DNA of 64,000 bases from Candidatus Thorarchaeota archaeon SMTZ1-83 (lineage in GTDB: Archaea; Asgardarchaeota; Thorarchaeia; Thorarchaeales; Thorarchaeaceae), in assembly GCA_001563325.1 (NCBI GenBank), contig LRSK01000051.1, positions 7,523-71,522 on the forward strand, read 5' to 3'. A model generated the notes under the pieces. It saw nothing but the letters and a program-made list of their open reading frames with translations. It was not told where the DNA came from and did no database searches. The position numbers and the translations under genes are program-made. Shown piece by piece: positions 26,525-36,168 of this stretch (the stretch's first letter is position 1; every line of letters starts with the position of its first letter).

Positions 26525-28837
26525 TTGAAGATTGAGTATGTTGATGCCCCAGGATTGCGAAAGGAGAGCATAGACTATAGGGAGTACCAAGTCAGTCTCT
26601 CCAAAGTAGCATCAAGAGAAAGCACCATGATTGTGTTGAGCACCGGACTCGGAAAGACTATCATAGCTGCGTTGGTTGCTGCCAGGCGACTTTCTGACTA
26701 TCCTGAGTCAAAGGTATTGTTTCTCGCGCCCTCTCGTCCACTCGTTGACCAGCAGGCCCGATTCTTGAGAAGGGTCTTGGACATCGACCCCGATTTGGTA
26801 GTCTGCATGACTGGTCAGGATGCGCCCGATTCTAGACCTCAAATGTGGACAGATTCCAAGATTCTTGTGATGACTCCTCAAGCCTTACAAAATGATCTTG
26901 TCCAGAGAAGCTACGATCTCGGTCAGGTTTCGTTGATTGTCTACGACGAGGCGCATCGTGGAGTGGGAAACTACGCATATACTTTCATAGCTGAGCTATA
27001 CGAGAGGCAGGCTGAGAATCCGCTGTCGCTTGGGTTGACTGCTTCGCCTGGACATCAGACTAACCAAATCAAGACCGTCTGCAAGAACCTTCGATTGGAC
27101 AGAATAGAGGTTCGTAACGAAAGAAGCCCAGATGTACGGAAATATGTCGTTTCAATTGCTACCGATGTGCAATATGTTACATTGCCCTCAGAAGTCGAGG
27201 TCTTGAAGGACATCTTGTACGGTCTACTTGAAGACTACAAGAAGCCAATTATCGACCATGGTTTCTCCATGCCCGACAGTCGCCGTCTAAGCCGAAAGGA
27301 AATACTTCGCGTGCAACAGCAAGTCAGGAAAGAGATTGGCTCGTATACCAAGCCTCCTCGAGGATTGTATCTGGTAATACGGAACCTAACGGCGGCTCTC
27401 CGGATTGTACACCTCATCGAGTTCATAGGTACACAGGGTCTCACTCCCACACTCCGCTACATTCAAGGAATCTACGAAGAAGTTCGAAACAAGAAGAGCT
27501 CAAAGGGAGTCAAGGACCTAATCTCAAAGACAGAGTTCAGGCAGTTTGAGAATCTGCTTCAATCGCTGATAGACAGAGGCCATCGCCATCCGAAGGCAGA
27601 TGCCATTCTCGAGCTTGTCAATGAGCAGCTCTCTGTGGATCTTGACTCACGTATTCTCATATTCACAAGGTTTCGTGACACGGCAGCCGAGGTCGTTCAG
27701 ACTCTAGAGCAGTTGGAGCATGCGAGAGTAAGCCGCTTCGTTGGACAGAGTTCCAGAAGAATGGACAAGGGATTCAGTCAGAAGAAACAGGTCGAAGTTC
27801 TAGAGGGGTTCCGAAATAACGAGTTCAATGTGCTGGTAGCCACCCAGGTGGGAGAGGAGGGCCTTGACATTCCCGAATGCAACCTGGTCGTGTTCTATGA
27901 CTGCGTACCCTCAGTGGTCCCCTACATCCAACGTCGTGGAAGAACTGGACGCCACAGTCCAGGACGCGTTGTGATATTTGTCGCCCGAAAGACACACGAC
28001 GAGTTCTATCATTGGAGCGTGATTAAGAAGTTGAAGAAGATGCCTTCTGCACTGAAGGAGGCTGAGGAAGACTCAGATGAGAAACAGACTAGCCTCGAGG
28101 AATTCGTGGACGAAGATGTGGAGGAAGAGCCTGCAACTGCGGCAACGCCACCAAGATTGGTGAAACAAGACGACGAAACCATTCGCATAATCGTTGATTC
28201 TCGAGAGCTTCCAACGGCTGTTCCGCGTGAGCTTACACGTCTTGATGTCGAGATCTCTGGAGAAAGCCTTGAGGTAGCGGACTACATTGTATCTGAAGAG
28301 GTGGCAGTAGAGCGGAAGGAGTCCGATGACTTCATTCAATCATTGATTGATGGTCGCCTCTTTGTACAACTGACTGCTCTACGCTCAGCCTATCGCCGCC
28401 CTGTGCTGATAATAGAAGGTGAACAGCTTATCGGGCTTCGAGCAGTTAATCCCGCGTCCATCTATGGTGCACTTGCCTCAATCGCTATTCGCATTCAAGT
28501 CCCGATCCTCTGGACAAGGAATGCCGAAGAAACCGCGAATGTGTTGTATCGGTTGGCGCACCTCGAACAGGTTGGAGCCAAGCGCCCACTGCGAACAAGG
28601 ACGGGAGAAACAAGGATAGGGGACGCTCAGACGCTAGAGTACATCATGTCTGGTTTTCCGGGTGTAGACACAGTAATCTCACGTGCTCTATTGACTGAGC
28701 TTGGGTCCCTTGAGAAGGTCTTCTCAGCAGAAGAAAAAGATCTTAGAAAGGTAAAGGGTGTGGGACCAAAGATTGCAGGCAGAATAAAGCGCCTATTGAA
28801 GACGGAGTATCCTTTCCACAGTGATACCAATAACTGA
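26525..28837 (+). CDS. hef: Hef helicase-nuclease (FANCM/XPF-like)
   Basis: The 770-residue protein unites an SF2 helicase and an XPF-type nuclease, used on stalled replication forks. The helicase part has Walker A STGLGKT (39-45), DEAH (141-144), TASPG, and a C-terminal RecA domain with QVGEEGLDIPECN and QRRGRTGR. The ERCC4 nuclease shows IIVDSRE and the catalytic VERKESDDF. A helix-hairpin-helix pair ends the chain (VKGVGPKIAGRIKRLL). Both halves appear intact, as in euryarchaeal Hef. The start is TTG; GGTGTGA lies about 10 bases upstream. Confidence 0.95.
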   Translation: MKIEYVDAPGLRKESIDYREYQVSLSKVASRESTMIVLSTGLGKTIIAALVAARRLSDYPESKVLFLAPSRPLVDQQARFLRRVLDIDPDLVVCMTGQDAPDSRPQMWTDSKILVMTPQALQNDLVQRSYDLGQVSLIVYDEAHRGVGNYAYTFIAELYERQAENPLSLGLTASPGHQTNQIKTVCKNLRLDRIEVRNERSPDVRKYVVSIATDVQYVTLPSEVEVLKDILYGLLEDYKKPIIDHGFSMPDSRRLSRKEILRVQQQVRKEIGSYTKPPRGLYLVIRNLTAALRIVHLIEFIGTQGLTPTLRYIQGIYEEVRNKKSSKGVKDLISKTEFRQFENLLQSLIDRGHRHPKADAILELVNEQLSVDLDSRILIFTRFRDTAAEVVQTLEQLEHARVSRFVGQSSRRMDKGFSQKKQVEVLEGFRNNEFNVLVATQVGEEGLDIPECNLVVFYDCVPSVVPYIQRRGRTGRHSPGRVVIFVARKTHDEFYHWSVIKKLKKMPSALKEAEEDSDEKQTSLEEFVDEDVEEEPATAATPPRLVKQDDETIRIIVDSRELPTAVPRELTRLDVEISGESLEVADYIVSEEVAVERKESDDFIQSLIDGRLFVQLTALRSAYRRPVLIIEGEQLIGLRAVNPASIYGALASIAIRIQVPILWTRNAEETANVLYRLAHLEQVGAKRPLRTRTGETRIGDAQTLEYIMSGFPGVDTVISRALLTELGSLEKVFSAEEKDLRKVKGVGPKIAGRIKRLLKTEYPFHSDTNN

Positions 28838-28851
28838 GAGAGTTCCGAGAA

Positions 28852-29523
28852 CTAGTAGACTTTCGGATTCTCTCCCTTGCCGTCAAGATACGCCTTCCTG
28901 AAGGCATAGAACATCTGACGTGACACATCGCAGTATTTCTCGAAATCAGAGTCGTCTAGCAAGACCACACTTAGAATTCGTCTAAGGGCCACGTACACTC
29001 CGGGATCAATCTCCGGTATCTCTTTGAGAATCCGCTTTGCCCTTTCTCGACCCTTTCTCCAGAGCTCGTCCTGCTCGTGAAAGTGACTCGCAAGCTCTCT
29101 CATCGTCGCGTCATCGGGAATGGAGAACCCCATAGGTTTCAGGGTTCCGACTAGGTCAAGAGATTTCTCTATCTCAGCAGGAACTCGTTCAGGAAGATCA
29201 TCTAGGCTGCCGGTGGCAATGAATATGGTTTCTGCTGTTGCTCGCCAAACCTTCGTCATCACATGAGAGGCGCCATTTCCGGCTGGAGCGTATCCTTCCT
29301 GTTGAATCAGTCCGCTCTTCTCCAACTCCTTCAGATGGTAACGTACGGTCTGCGGCTTGACATCCTTGTCGGATCCTTGTTCTTCCAAAAAGCTGCAGAG
29401 CTCAGAAGTTGACATAGGCTTGGCTCTAAGAGCATGGAGAATCTGTCTTCGGCTCTCGTCATTGAGTGCACGGACTGCCGCCGCTACTTCTTCTTCGCCG
29501 GCAAGTATCTTCACAGGGTCCAA
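28852..29523 (-). CDS. ArsR-like winged-helix transcription regulator
   Basis: The first ~95 residues form a winged helix of the ArsR/HTH_20 type (ALNDESRRQILHALRAKPMSTSELCSFLEEQG, VRYHLKELEKSGLIQ). A ~130-residue helical domain of unknown function follows. It contains no obvious metal-binding cysteines, so metal sensing is unlikely. The start is TTG at 29523. The gene converges with hef (14 bases between the stops). Confidence 0.8.
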   Translation of the reverse strand: MDPVKILAGEEEVAAAVRALNDESRRQILHALRAKPMSTSELCSFLEEQGSDKDVKPQTVRYHLKELEKSGLIQQEGYAPAGNGASHVMTKVWRATAETIFIATGSLDDLPERVPAEIEKSLDLVGTLKPMGFSIPDDATMRELASHFHEQDELWRKGRERAKRILKEIPEIDPGVYVALRRILSVVLLDDSDFEKYCDVSRQMFYAFRKAYLDGKGENPKVY

Positions 29524-29657
29524 CAGACAGCCTCCAGCTCTTCATCCATGTAAGTCGCGGTACGTTGCGAGGATTAGATCACTCCACCCTCATTCAATTC
29601 CCTCATTGACAGCCATTTGCTGCCAGTGAAAGAAGATCCCATTCGTTCGTTGTTAGT

Positions 29658-29903
29658 CTATGCTGGGACATAGATCCACTGCCGCATGTCCTGTAGACAT
29701 GGTACTCTCTTGATTAACTTCTTCTTCAGGAGCTTCCTAAGTGCGTACCTTACAGTCCTTGGTGCGAAAGACACCTTGTCTAGGAGCTGCTTGGGAGTAA
29801 CACCATTCTTACCGCTGGTGCGGAGAATGTCGAGCACTATCATCTGGCTCTTGGTGAGCTTCAGATCCTTAAGCTCCTCCTGCAGTTGTTCATTTGACAT
29901 CAT
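29658..29903 (-). CDS. Small MarR-like winged-helix regulator
   Basis: The 81-residue protein is essentially one winged helix: KLTKSQMIVLDILRTSGKNG, VTPKQLLDKVSFAPRTVRYALRKLLKKKLIKRV, then a short beta wing. It resembles archaeal MarR-type HTH proteins. The ATG at 29903 has GGTGA 8 bases upstream. A TTTGTACAAA palindrome (29979-29988) lies in its upstream region and may be an operator. Confidence 0.8.
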   Translation of the reverse strand: MMSNEQLQEELKDLKLTKSQMIVLDILRTSGKNGVTPKQLLDKVSFAPRTVRYALRKLLKKKLIKRVPCLQDMRQWIYVPA

Positions 29904-29978
29904 TGTAGTTTTCACCTACTTTCGTTCGTCATGTTTGAAGCAGCAGAGTTCTCGAAACTTGCCTCAAACAACACCTTA

Positions 29979-29988
29979 TTTGTACAAA
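29979..29988. promoter_or_regulatory. Palindromic candidate operator
   Basis: TTTGTACAAA is a perfect 10-base palindrome in an AT-rich stretch next to TATA-like sequences (GTATATTAAT at about 29994-30003). Its place 75 bases before the MarR-like gene suggests autoregulation, but this is only positional evidence. Confidence 0.3.
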
Positions 29989-30125
29989 ACAAAGTATATT
30001 AATCTATCGCAGCAGGGGGCGGAGTGTCGCGGTCCACTACCGCGCCATCTTTGGCCCTCTGCTCACTCTTCTTGACTCCCGACAAACTCTATAACAGAGT
30101 ACATCATCGAAATGCTCGACCTATC

Positions 30126-31409
30126 ATGAAGAAGGCCGCTCTACTCGCCGCAGGTGAGTCAACACGAATGATGCCTCTTTCAGCGAACATGCCGAAGCAC
30201 TTGCTACCCGCAGCAGGGAGGCCTTTCATATTCCATACCTTGAATGCCCTGAAGAAAGCCGGCATCACAGAAACTCTAGTGGTATACGGCTATCAGGGGG
30301 AGATGCTAAGGGAGGCCATTGATTCGGAAGACTGGGGAAAGATGAGTGTTTCTTACGTTCTGCAGGAGGAGAGAAAGGGAACAGCTCATGCAGCAGGACT
30401 CGTCAAGGACTTCGCAGGTGATGATACCGTACTCCTGATGAACGGTGATGTGATGACAGGACCCGGGACCTTCACGGGGTTGATTGATCATCACGAGAAC
30501 AACAACTTTGAACTGAGTCTCTCCGTGTTTCCAATCGAAGATCCTTCGCCCTATGGTGTGGTAGCAGTGGAGGGTGATAAGGCGACTGACCTTATCGAGA
30601 AGCCAACTCCGGAACAGATGGTTAGCAACCTGGTCAATGCGGGAATCTATGCAGCTGGAGAGTCCTTGTGGGAAGCAATAGAGAAGACAGAGCTGTCACC
30701 CAGGAACGAATACGAGATTACTGACTCCATAATGATGCTCATCAAGACGAAGAACGTTGGTGTATTCACAATACCGTCTTGGTGGCTTGAGATCGGCCGA
30801 CCTTGGGACTTGCTTGAGGCCAACGAACGCCCAATGAGGGAAATGAAAGGGCGGATTTCAGGAATAGTAGAAGATGGTGCCGTGCTCAAGGGAGAGGTCA
30901 CAGTAAAGGAAGGATCTACTGTGAAGAGCGGCGCCTATGTTGAGGGCCCAGTGTATGTTGGTGAAGGTTCAATTGTCGGACCTAATTGCTACATTCGCCC
31001 GTACACATGCCTCACAGAGAATGTGAAAGTCGGGAATGGTTGCGAAGTCAAGAACTCACTGATCATGGACGGTAGTAGCATAGGGCACCTCTCCTATGTT
31101 GGAGACTCAGTAATCGGAAGGAAGGTCAATTTCGGGGCAGGCACTATCACAGCCAATCTCCGACATGATGACAGACCTGTGAGTGTGCGCGTGAAAGGGG
31201 AGTCGGTCAGCTCAGGCCGAAGGAAACTGGGAGCAATAATCGGAGACAATGTGAAGACAGGAATCGGGACCCTTCTCGCACCCGGAGTGGTGCTACACCA
31301 AGATGCACGTACTGGAATCGGGGTGGTGGTCGAGAAGGACATAGGACCCGGGAAGCTAGTAAGAGTCACTCAGAAATTGTCAGAAACGGACTATACGAAG
31401 GGACAGTAG
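30126..31409 (+). CDS. Bifunctional sugar-1-phosphate nucleotidylyltransferase / acyltransferase-type left-handed beta helix (GlmU-like)
   Basis: The N-terminal ~230 residues are a nucleotidyltransferase: LLAAGESTRMMPLSANMPKHLLPAAGRP is the pyrophosphorylase signature, with MNGDV as the metal Asp site. The C-terminal ~190 residues carry hexapeptide repeats (VLKGEVTVKEGSTVKSG, NFGAGTITANLRHDD) of a left-handed beta helix. Archaeal homologs make UDP-GlcNAc or UDP/dTDP-glucose. I start at ATG 30126, 9 bases after a predicted transcript start (TATA-like CTATAA at about 30089); the longer frame has no ribosome site and a non-conserved N-terminus. Confidence 0.9.
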   Translation: MKKAALLAAGESTRMMPLSANMPKHLLPAAGRPFIFHTLNALKKAGITETLVVYGYQGEMLREAIDSEDWGKMSVSYVLQEERKGTAHAAGLVKDFAGDDTVLLMNGDVMTGPGTFTGLIDHHENNNFELSLSVFPIEDPSPYGVVAVEGDKATDLIEKPTPEQMVSNLVNAGIYAAGESLWEAIEKTELSPRNEYEITDSIMMLIKTKNVGVFTIPSWWLEIGRPWDLLEANERPMREMKGRISGIVEDGAVLKGEVTVKEGSTVKSGAYVEGPVYVGEGSIVGPNCYIRPYTCLTENVKVGNGCEVKNSLIMDGSSIGHLSYVGDSVIGRKVNFGAGTITANLRHDDRPVSVRVKGESVSSGRRKLGAIIGDNVKTGIGTLLAPGVVLHQDARTGIGVVVEKDIGPGKLVRVTQKLSETDYTKGQ

Positions 31410-31436
31410 TCTGAATATCAGGAAGGGAACGCAGCG

Positions 31437-32963
31437 TTGCCCAAGATTCGGCTGAAGGAACACAACATCATTGTGAAGGACCTGAGGCAGACCAGCGTCC
31501 TAGTAGGATACTGCTATCCGTCCACATACAGAGCTGGAATGACCAGTCTTGCGACTCATCTGTTCTACGAGGGATTGAACCGCAGAGTCGATACTTCGTG
31601 TGAGAGGTATTTCAGATATGATGTGCCATCTCCTATACGCTCACTTGAGACTTCGCGTCCATTGAAGGAGAATCACGTCGTCGCCTTCTCTTTGACCTGG
31701 GAGGAGGACGTCCTGAATCTGCTCCAGATGCTGGACATGGACGGGATAGAAACCTTGTCGGAGAACCGAGGGCCAGAGAGTCCGATTGTACTTGTCGGAG
31801 GGCCTGTGGTGAGCGCCAATCCCGAGCCATACGCAGACTTCGTTGACGCGTTTGCGATTGGAGAAGGCGATCTAGTAATCCATGATATTGTGGATGTTGT
31901 CCGTGACTCACCCTCAAGGTCAGATGCTATCGCCTCTATGACGGAGATTCCAGGGGTATACGTGCCCTCTGCAGGCCAGTCTTCAGTCAAGAGGCTCATT
32001 ATGGACGATTTGGATGACCTGTTTCACCCGGTCGCTCAGATTGTCCCCGACGTGCCGGATGGTACGAAACTTGACCCGGTGTTTGGTAAGTCGCTCCTGG
32101 TTGAAGTCACAAGGGGTTGTGGATACTCGTGCAAGTTTTGCATGGTAGGCCACATCTGCCGCCCTCGCAGAGCCAGGTCACTAGACTGCCTGAAGGAAAT
32201 TGTTGAGCAGGGGCTTGAGAAGACACCTGTTAGAAAGGTGTCGATGATAGGCTCCTCGTTAGGAGACTTGGATGGACTGGAGAGCTTCGCCAGTTGGATA
32301 GTGAGTCAGAATCTCCAGTTGTCAGCCCCGTCCTTGAGAGCTGACTCAATTACGCTCGAACTTCTCGAATCATTCGTGAAAGGAGGTCAGCGGACATTGA
32401 CTATTGCCCCGGAGGCGGGTTCGGAACGTATGAGAAGGGCAATGGGTAAGGGGCTAGACGATGAGGAAATAGAGAGAGCCGCCCGTCTGGCCAAAGAAGC
32501 GGGCTACATAGCTCTGAAGCTGTACTTCATAATTGGGCTGCCTGAAGAGTCTGAAGAAGACATCATAGATATCTCAAAGATGGTCAAGAATCTGTCAGAT
32601 GTATCGGGCCTTAGAATCACTGCTAGTATCAATCCCTTTGTGCCTAAGGCACATACAAGATGGGAGAGGCAGAGTCAACCCGGTGTAGAGCAGCTTCGAG
32701 AGAGGCTAAGAATTGTTCAGAATGGTCTTAGGGACGTGCCGCGCGTAGAGGTCGAAGGAATTGACCCAAGAAGCGCCCGGATTCAGGCTGCACTGTCAGT
32801 TGGAGATCGTTCAATTGGAAGGGTGATTCACCTGGCGGCTCAGTATGGCGGACTGGGAGGTTGGAGACGCGCAGAGAAAGAGTCGGGACTCAGATTCCTC
32901 TCTTTACCAAGTGACACTGAGCGTCATAAGGCTAAACTACCGTGGTCCTTCTTGGTAAGCTGA
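31437..32963 (+). CDS. B12-binding-type radical SAM protein
   Basis: The 508-residue protein has an N-terminal cobalamin-binding-like Rossmann region (VLVGYCYPSTYRAGMTSLA, then VVAFSLTWEEDVLNLLQML and VLVGGPVVSANPEP). The radical SAM core binds its cluster at CGYSCKFC and continues with IAPEAGSERMRRAMGKGL. This layout belongs to the COG1032 group that includes methylthiotransferase-like and methyltransferase enzymes; the specific reaction cannot be told. Start TTG, with AGGAAGGG 9 bases upstream. It follows the nucleotidyltransferase by 27 bases and may share its transcript. Confidence 0.85.
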   Translation: MPKIRLKEHNIIVKDLRQTSVLVGYCYPSTYRAGMTSLATHLFYEGLNRRVDTSCERYFRYDVPSPIRSLETSRPLKENHVVAFSLTWEEDVLNLLQMLDMDGIETLSENRGPESPIVLVGGPVVSANPEPYADFVDAFAIGEGDLVIHDIVDVVRDSPSRSDAIASMTEIPGVYVPSAGQSSVKRLIMDDLDDLFHPVAQIVPDVPDGTKLDPVFGKSLLVEVTRGCGYSCKFCMVGHICRPRRARSLDCLKEIVEQGLEKTPVRKVSMIGSSLGDLDGLESFASWIVSQNLQLSAPSLRADSITLELLESFVKGGQRTLTIAPEAGSERMRRAMGKGLDDEEIERAARLAKEAGYIALKLYFIIGLPEESEEDIIDISKMVKNLSDVSGLRITASINPFVPKAHTRWERQSQPGVEQLRERLRIVQNGLRDVPRVEVEGIDPRSARIQAALSVGDRSIGRVIHLAAQYGGLGGWRRAEKESGLRFLSLPSDTERHKAKLPWSFLVS

Positions 32964-33066
32964 AATCGCATCGGTCATCTTGGCTAAGGTTATAAATGAT
33001 TAATTCAGAAGTAACTCGGAAGACACACCAAGACTGGTCACGGTGCAACTTGTCTGGTGATCAACA

Positions 33067-33408
33067 ATGTCACGAGAAGAGTTCGATGAAGAGTACCCTG
33101 CACTGAGCGAGGAGCTCGCGGAGGGACAAACCAAGACCCACAAGATAGATGGTGTCCGCGCAATGGCCGAGGAATCCGATGAACCACAAGATCACAAGAC
33201 GTTTGTCCCAGATGTTGTTGACTACATCCGTAGGTGTGACACAGTGAAACAGGCAATGGAGATCATCGACTACTTGCTTGGGCGTGGGGAGATTAGTCGT
33301 TCGGACGCGCGGGATATCAAGGCTCAGCTGAAGACAGATGGGCTTCGGAGCTTTGGGGCCAAGAAAGAGAAGGACCACTACCTGCACCATGGAATAGGTT
33401 CAGAGTGA
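33067..33408 (+). CDS. DUF2095-like archaeal protein
   Basis: This 113-residue soluble protein opens with MSREEFDEEYPALSEEL, a pattern I associate with DUF2095, and has a helical second half (RRCDTVKQAMEIIDYLLGRGEISRSDARDIKAQL). The function is unknown. The ATG is preceded by GGTGAT at 6 bases and by GTTATAAATG about 75 bases upstream as promoter. It stands alone between operons. Confidence 0.65.
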   Translation: MSREEFDEEYPALSEELAEGQTKTHKIDGVRAMAEESDEPQDHKTFVPDVVDYIRRCDTVKQAMEIIDYLLGRGEISRSDARDIKAQLKTDGLRSFGAKKEKDHYLHHGIGSE

Positions 33409-33501
33409 GTTGCTTCCGCAATTCGCTGAACAGAGTTATTGGGCTAGGTTACACACGATCATATGTGGTGCTGTCTCTAAGAGGGGTTGCTAGGTTCTCT
33501 C

Positions 33502-34902
33502 TTACCTTGCGAACTTGTATACGCCCCTCTCGCTTGCCCAGGATATTGTTTCGGGGTCGCACCTCTTGAGCTCGCGCTCGGGAAACTCACTCAGAAGGTT
33601 CCAGCCTAGGTCAAGTGTGTACTCGAAGGAGCGATCCTCGAACTCATCTTGGCTGATGAACTCCTGTTCGAAGCGATCGGCAAACTTGAGGTACTTCTGG
33701 TCACGATCCGTGAGAGCCTCCGATCCAACAACGGCAACAAGGTCTCTCAAGTCAATCCCCTCTGAGTAGCCGTAGTACAGCTGTGCTTGGACTTCTTTGT
33801 GATCAAAGCGGGTCATCCCCTCGCCGATGCCCTCCTTCATGAGCCTACTCAGTGATGGACCAGGGTCAATTGGTGGATACACGCCCCTTCGGTGAAGCGC
33901 TCTGCTCAATGGAAGCTGGCCCTCAGTGATGTAGCCAGTCAAGTCAGGGATGGGATGCGTCATGTCATCCTGTGGCATGGAGAGAATCGGCATCTGTGTA
34001 ATCGTGCCATTCCTTCCATGGATTCTCCCCGCTCGCTCATAGATGAGGCTCAGGTCGGTATACAGGTAACCTGGATAGCCACGGCGACCAGGAACCTCAG
34101 ACCTTGCTGCACTGATCTCTCGAAGAGCCTCTGCATAGTTCGTCATGTCAGTCAGCACTACAAGAACATGCATCTCAGATTCGTAGGCCAAGTACTCGGC
34201 TGCTGTAAGTGCAGCCCTAGGTGTGATGATTCGTTCAATTGCAGGGTCGTTGGCCAAGTTCAGGAACATCGTAGTGTGTTCCAGAGCGCCTGTTTCTTCG
34301 AAGGACTTCATGAAGTACTGGGCCTCTGTGGCAGTAATACCCATGGCCGCAAATACAATGGCAAAGTCACCCTCTTCACCGGGAATCTTCGACTGCCTCA
34401 CAACCTGAGCAGCAATCCGGTTGTGAGGAAGGCCCGATCCTGAGAAGATTGGAAGCTTCTGTCCTCGTACAAGTGTGTTCAAACCATCTATTACAGAGAG
34501 TCCTGTTTGGATTGGCTGACGGGGGTATTGTCGAGCATAGGGATTGATTGGAGATCCATAGATGTCCCAGTGGTCCTCAGCAGTGAGCACAGGACCAGTA
34601 TCAAGGGGGTTGCCTGAACCATCAAGAACACGTCCCAGAATCTCGCTGGAAACTGGGAGCCTGAGAGTATCACCAGTGAATCTCACTGCAGTAACGTTTG
34701 TGTCAAGACCACTGGTGCCTTCAAAGACTTGAATTACGGCTCTGCCGCGGCCTGTTTCTAGAACGGTTCCTGTCAAGAGCTCGCCGTTTGGAGCACGAAT
34801 CTTGACGACCTCGTTGTATCCGACATCGTGCGTGCTCTCCACCACAAGTAGCGGACCACTAACATCAGAGACTGTACGATAGGCAATTGAGGACTTGGAC
34901 AC
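33502..34902 (-). CDS. atpB: A-type ATP synthase subunit B
   Basis: This is the non-catalytic nucleotide-binding subunit of the A1 head, which alternates with subunit A. The sequence is a typical archaeal B subunit: [22 protein letters not shown], then [22 protein letters not shown] in place of a Walker [23 protein letters not shown], and the C-terminal domain. The length (466 aa) is normal. TCTTAAAAC about 60 bases upstream is a likely separate promoter, so it need not be transcribed with subunit A. Confidence 0.97.
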   Translation of the reverse strand: MSKSSIAYRTVSDVSGPLLVVESTHDVGYNEVVKIRAPNGELLTGTVLETGRGRAVIQVFEGTSGLDTNVTAVRFTGDTLRLPVSSEILGRVLDGSGNPLDTGPVLTAEDHWDIYGSPINPYARQYPRQPIQTGLSVIDGLNTLVRGQKLPIFSGSGLPHNRIAAQVVRQSKIPGEEGDFAIVFAAMGITATEAQYFMKSFEETGALEHTTMFLNLANDPAIERIITPRAALTAAEYLAYESEMHVLVVLTDMTNYAEALREISAARSEVPGRRGYPGYLYTDLSLIYERAGRIHGRNGTITQMPILSMPQDDMTHPIPDLTGYITEGQLPLSRALHRRGVYPPIDPGPSLSRLMKEGIGEGMTRFDHKEVQAQLYYGYSEGIDLRDLVAVVGSEALTDRDQKYLKFADRFEQEFISQDEFEDRSFEYTLDLGWNLLSEFPERELKRCDPETISWASERGVYKFAR

Positions 34903-34990
34903 CGTGATAGCCGCCTGAAATCATCTTGTCGAGTCTGTTCGCCTCGGTAAACTCATGCTAGTTTTAAGACTTCCCGTCTGGAGAGAAGGC

Positions 34991-35509
34991 TCAGAGCCAA
35001 GCTGTCACATGAAAGAATCCCAAGACAGGGGTAAGGAGTATTGCCCGGACAATGAGTGACTGTCCCTTTGATTTCAAGTCGCCAGCAAGCGGAGTAAAGT
35101 ACAGGATTGCTCCGGCAAGGATGGCAACGGCAACTATGACGTCACCTATAGTTACAAGCGTGTGGATGAATTCAGCATCTGTCATACCAATGTATTCCAG
35201 CCACGCAATCTTGGCGCCCTCAAATGTGAGTGGGTCAACACCGACTATGTCAACGAAATAGTCGAGGACTGGAGGACCGACTATGTAGAGAGCTACTCCG
35301 GCAACAACTAGGCCCTTTGCCAGACCGTCACTGAGCCCAGTAACATAGACCATGAAACCTACAAGAACGAATACGAGGTATCCACGAATGGCAAATGCCA
35401 GTGCTAGATTCAGAATGAGATCTGCCATCTCTATTATTGAGTCAAAAGAAGGAAACTCGAAGGGATTCTGTAGAATGAGAAGACATACTGTCAGACCCAC
35501 TGACTCCAT
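34991..35509 (-). CDS. Membrane protein of unknown function between ATP synthase genes
   Basis: The 172-residue protein has about four membrane helices (LALAFAIRGYLVFVLVGFMVY, LAKGLVVAGVALYIVG, TIGDVIVAVAILAGAILYF, IVRAILLTPVLGFF) joined by short loops. It has neither the proteolipid Glu helix pair nor the subunit I shape, so it is not a recognised ATP synthase rotor or stator part. It lies between udg and atpB. I do not recognise the family. Confidence 0.7.
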   Translation of the reverse strand: MESVGLTVCLLILQNPFEFPSFDSIIEMADLILNLALAFAIRGYLVFVLVGFMVYVTGLSDGLAKGLVVAGVALYIVGPPVLDYFVDIVGVDPLTFEGAKIAWLEYIGMTDAEFIHTLVTIGDVIVAVAILAGAILYFTPLAGDLKSKGQSLIVRAILLTPVLGFFHVTAWL

Positions 35510-35544
35510 ATCAGGTTGTCATTCCAGTCCAATTTAACCACCAC

Positions 35545-36096
35545 TCAGTCGAATTCGCGCTTCAGAGTCCAGAAGTCCTTCCTCATTTCATCTCTGAGTC
35601 TTGGGAATCGAAGTGCAGCTCCAGGGTGGTAGGTAATGAAGAACTTGCGGCCCTCGGCCTCATGGACTCGCCCATGCGCCTCTGATACTTTCAAGGGGCC
35701 GATGACTGAGGACACTGCTACTCCACCGAGAAGAACGATGATTTTCGGCCCGATTATGTCGATCTGGCGATGTAGATATGGCTTACAGGCTTCAATCTCG
35801 TTCTTCCGAGGAGTTCGGTTGTTTGGTGGTCTTGATTTCAAGACCGAAGTTATGAACACCTCATCCCTCGAAAGGCCGATCTCAGCAATCATATCAGTGA
35901 GCAGATTCCCAGAACGTCCAACAAAGGGCCTCCCGGATTCATCCTCCTTGACACCGGGTGCCTCGCCAACAAACATGACTTGGGCGTTGATAGAGCCTTC
36001 TCCAGGTACAGCATTCGTTCGTGATACGTGAAGAGGACACTTTGTGCAATCCAGAATCTCTTGGTGGACAATCGCTAATTCCCGGTCGCGGTTCAT
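35545..36096 (-). CDS. udg: Uracil-DNA glycosylase, family 4 (UDGa)
   Basis: This repair enzyme removes uracil from DNA. The active-site motif GEAPG is at residues 44-48 and the HPGA leucine-loop motif is near the C-terminus (FITYHPGAALRF). Family 4 normally holds a [4Fe-4S] cluster on four cysteines; here Cys17, Cys20 and Cys104 are present but the third position (LKSRPP, residue 88) is serine instead of the usual cysteine. The gene lies between atpA and a membrane protein in the ATP synthase region and has its own TATA-like box (GTGTTTATCGG). Confidence 0.92.
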   Translation of the reverse strand: MNRDRELAIVHQEILDCTKCPLHVSRTNAVPGEGSINAQVMFVGEAPGVKEDESGRPFVGRSGNLLTDMIAEIGLSRDEVFITSVLKSRPPNNRTPRKNEIEACKPYLHRQIDIIGPKIIVLLGGVAVSSVIGPLKVSEAHGRVHEAEGRKFFITYHPGAALRFPRLRDEMRKDFWTLKREFD

Positions 36097-36168
36097 CTCA
36101 TGGTTCTAGAGAAACGGGAGCCGATAAACACCACTATTCACAATTGATTTGGCAGATTGTGTGTAATG

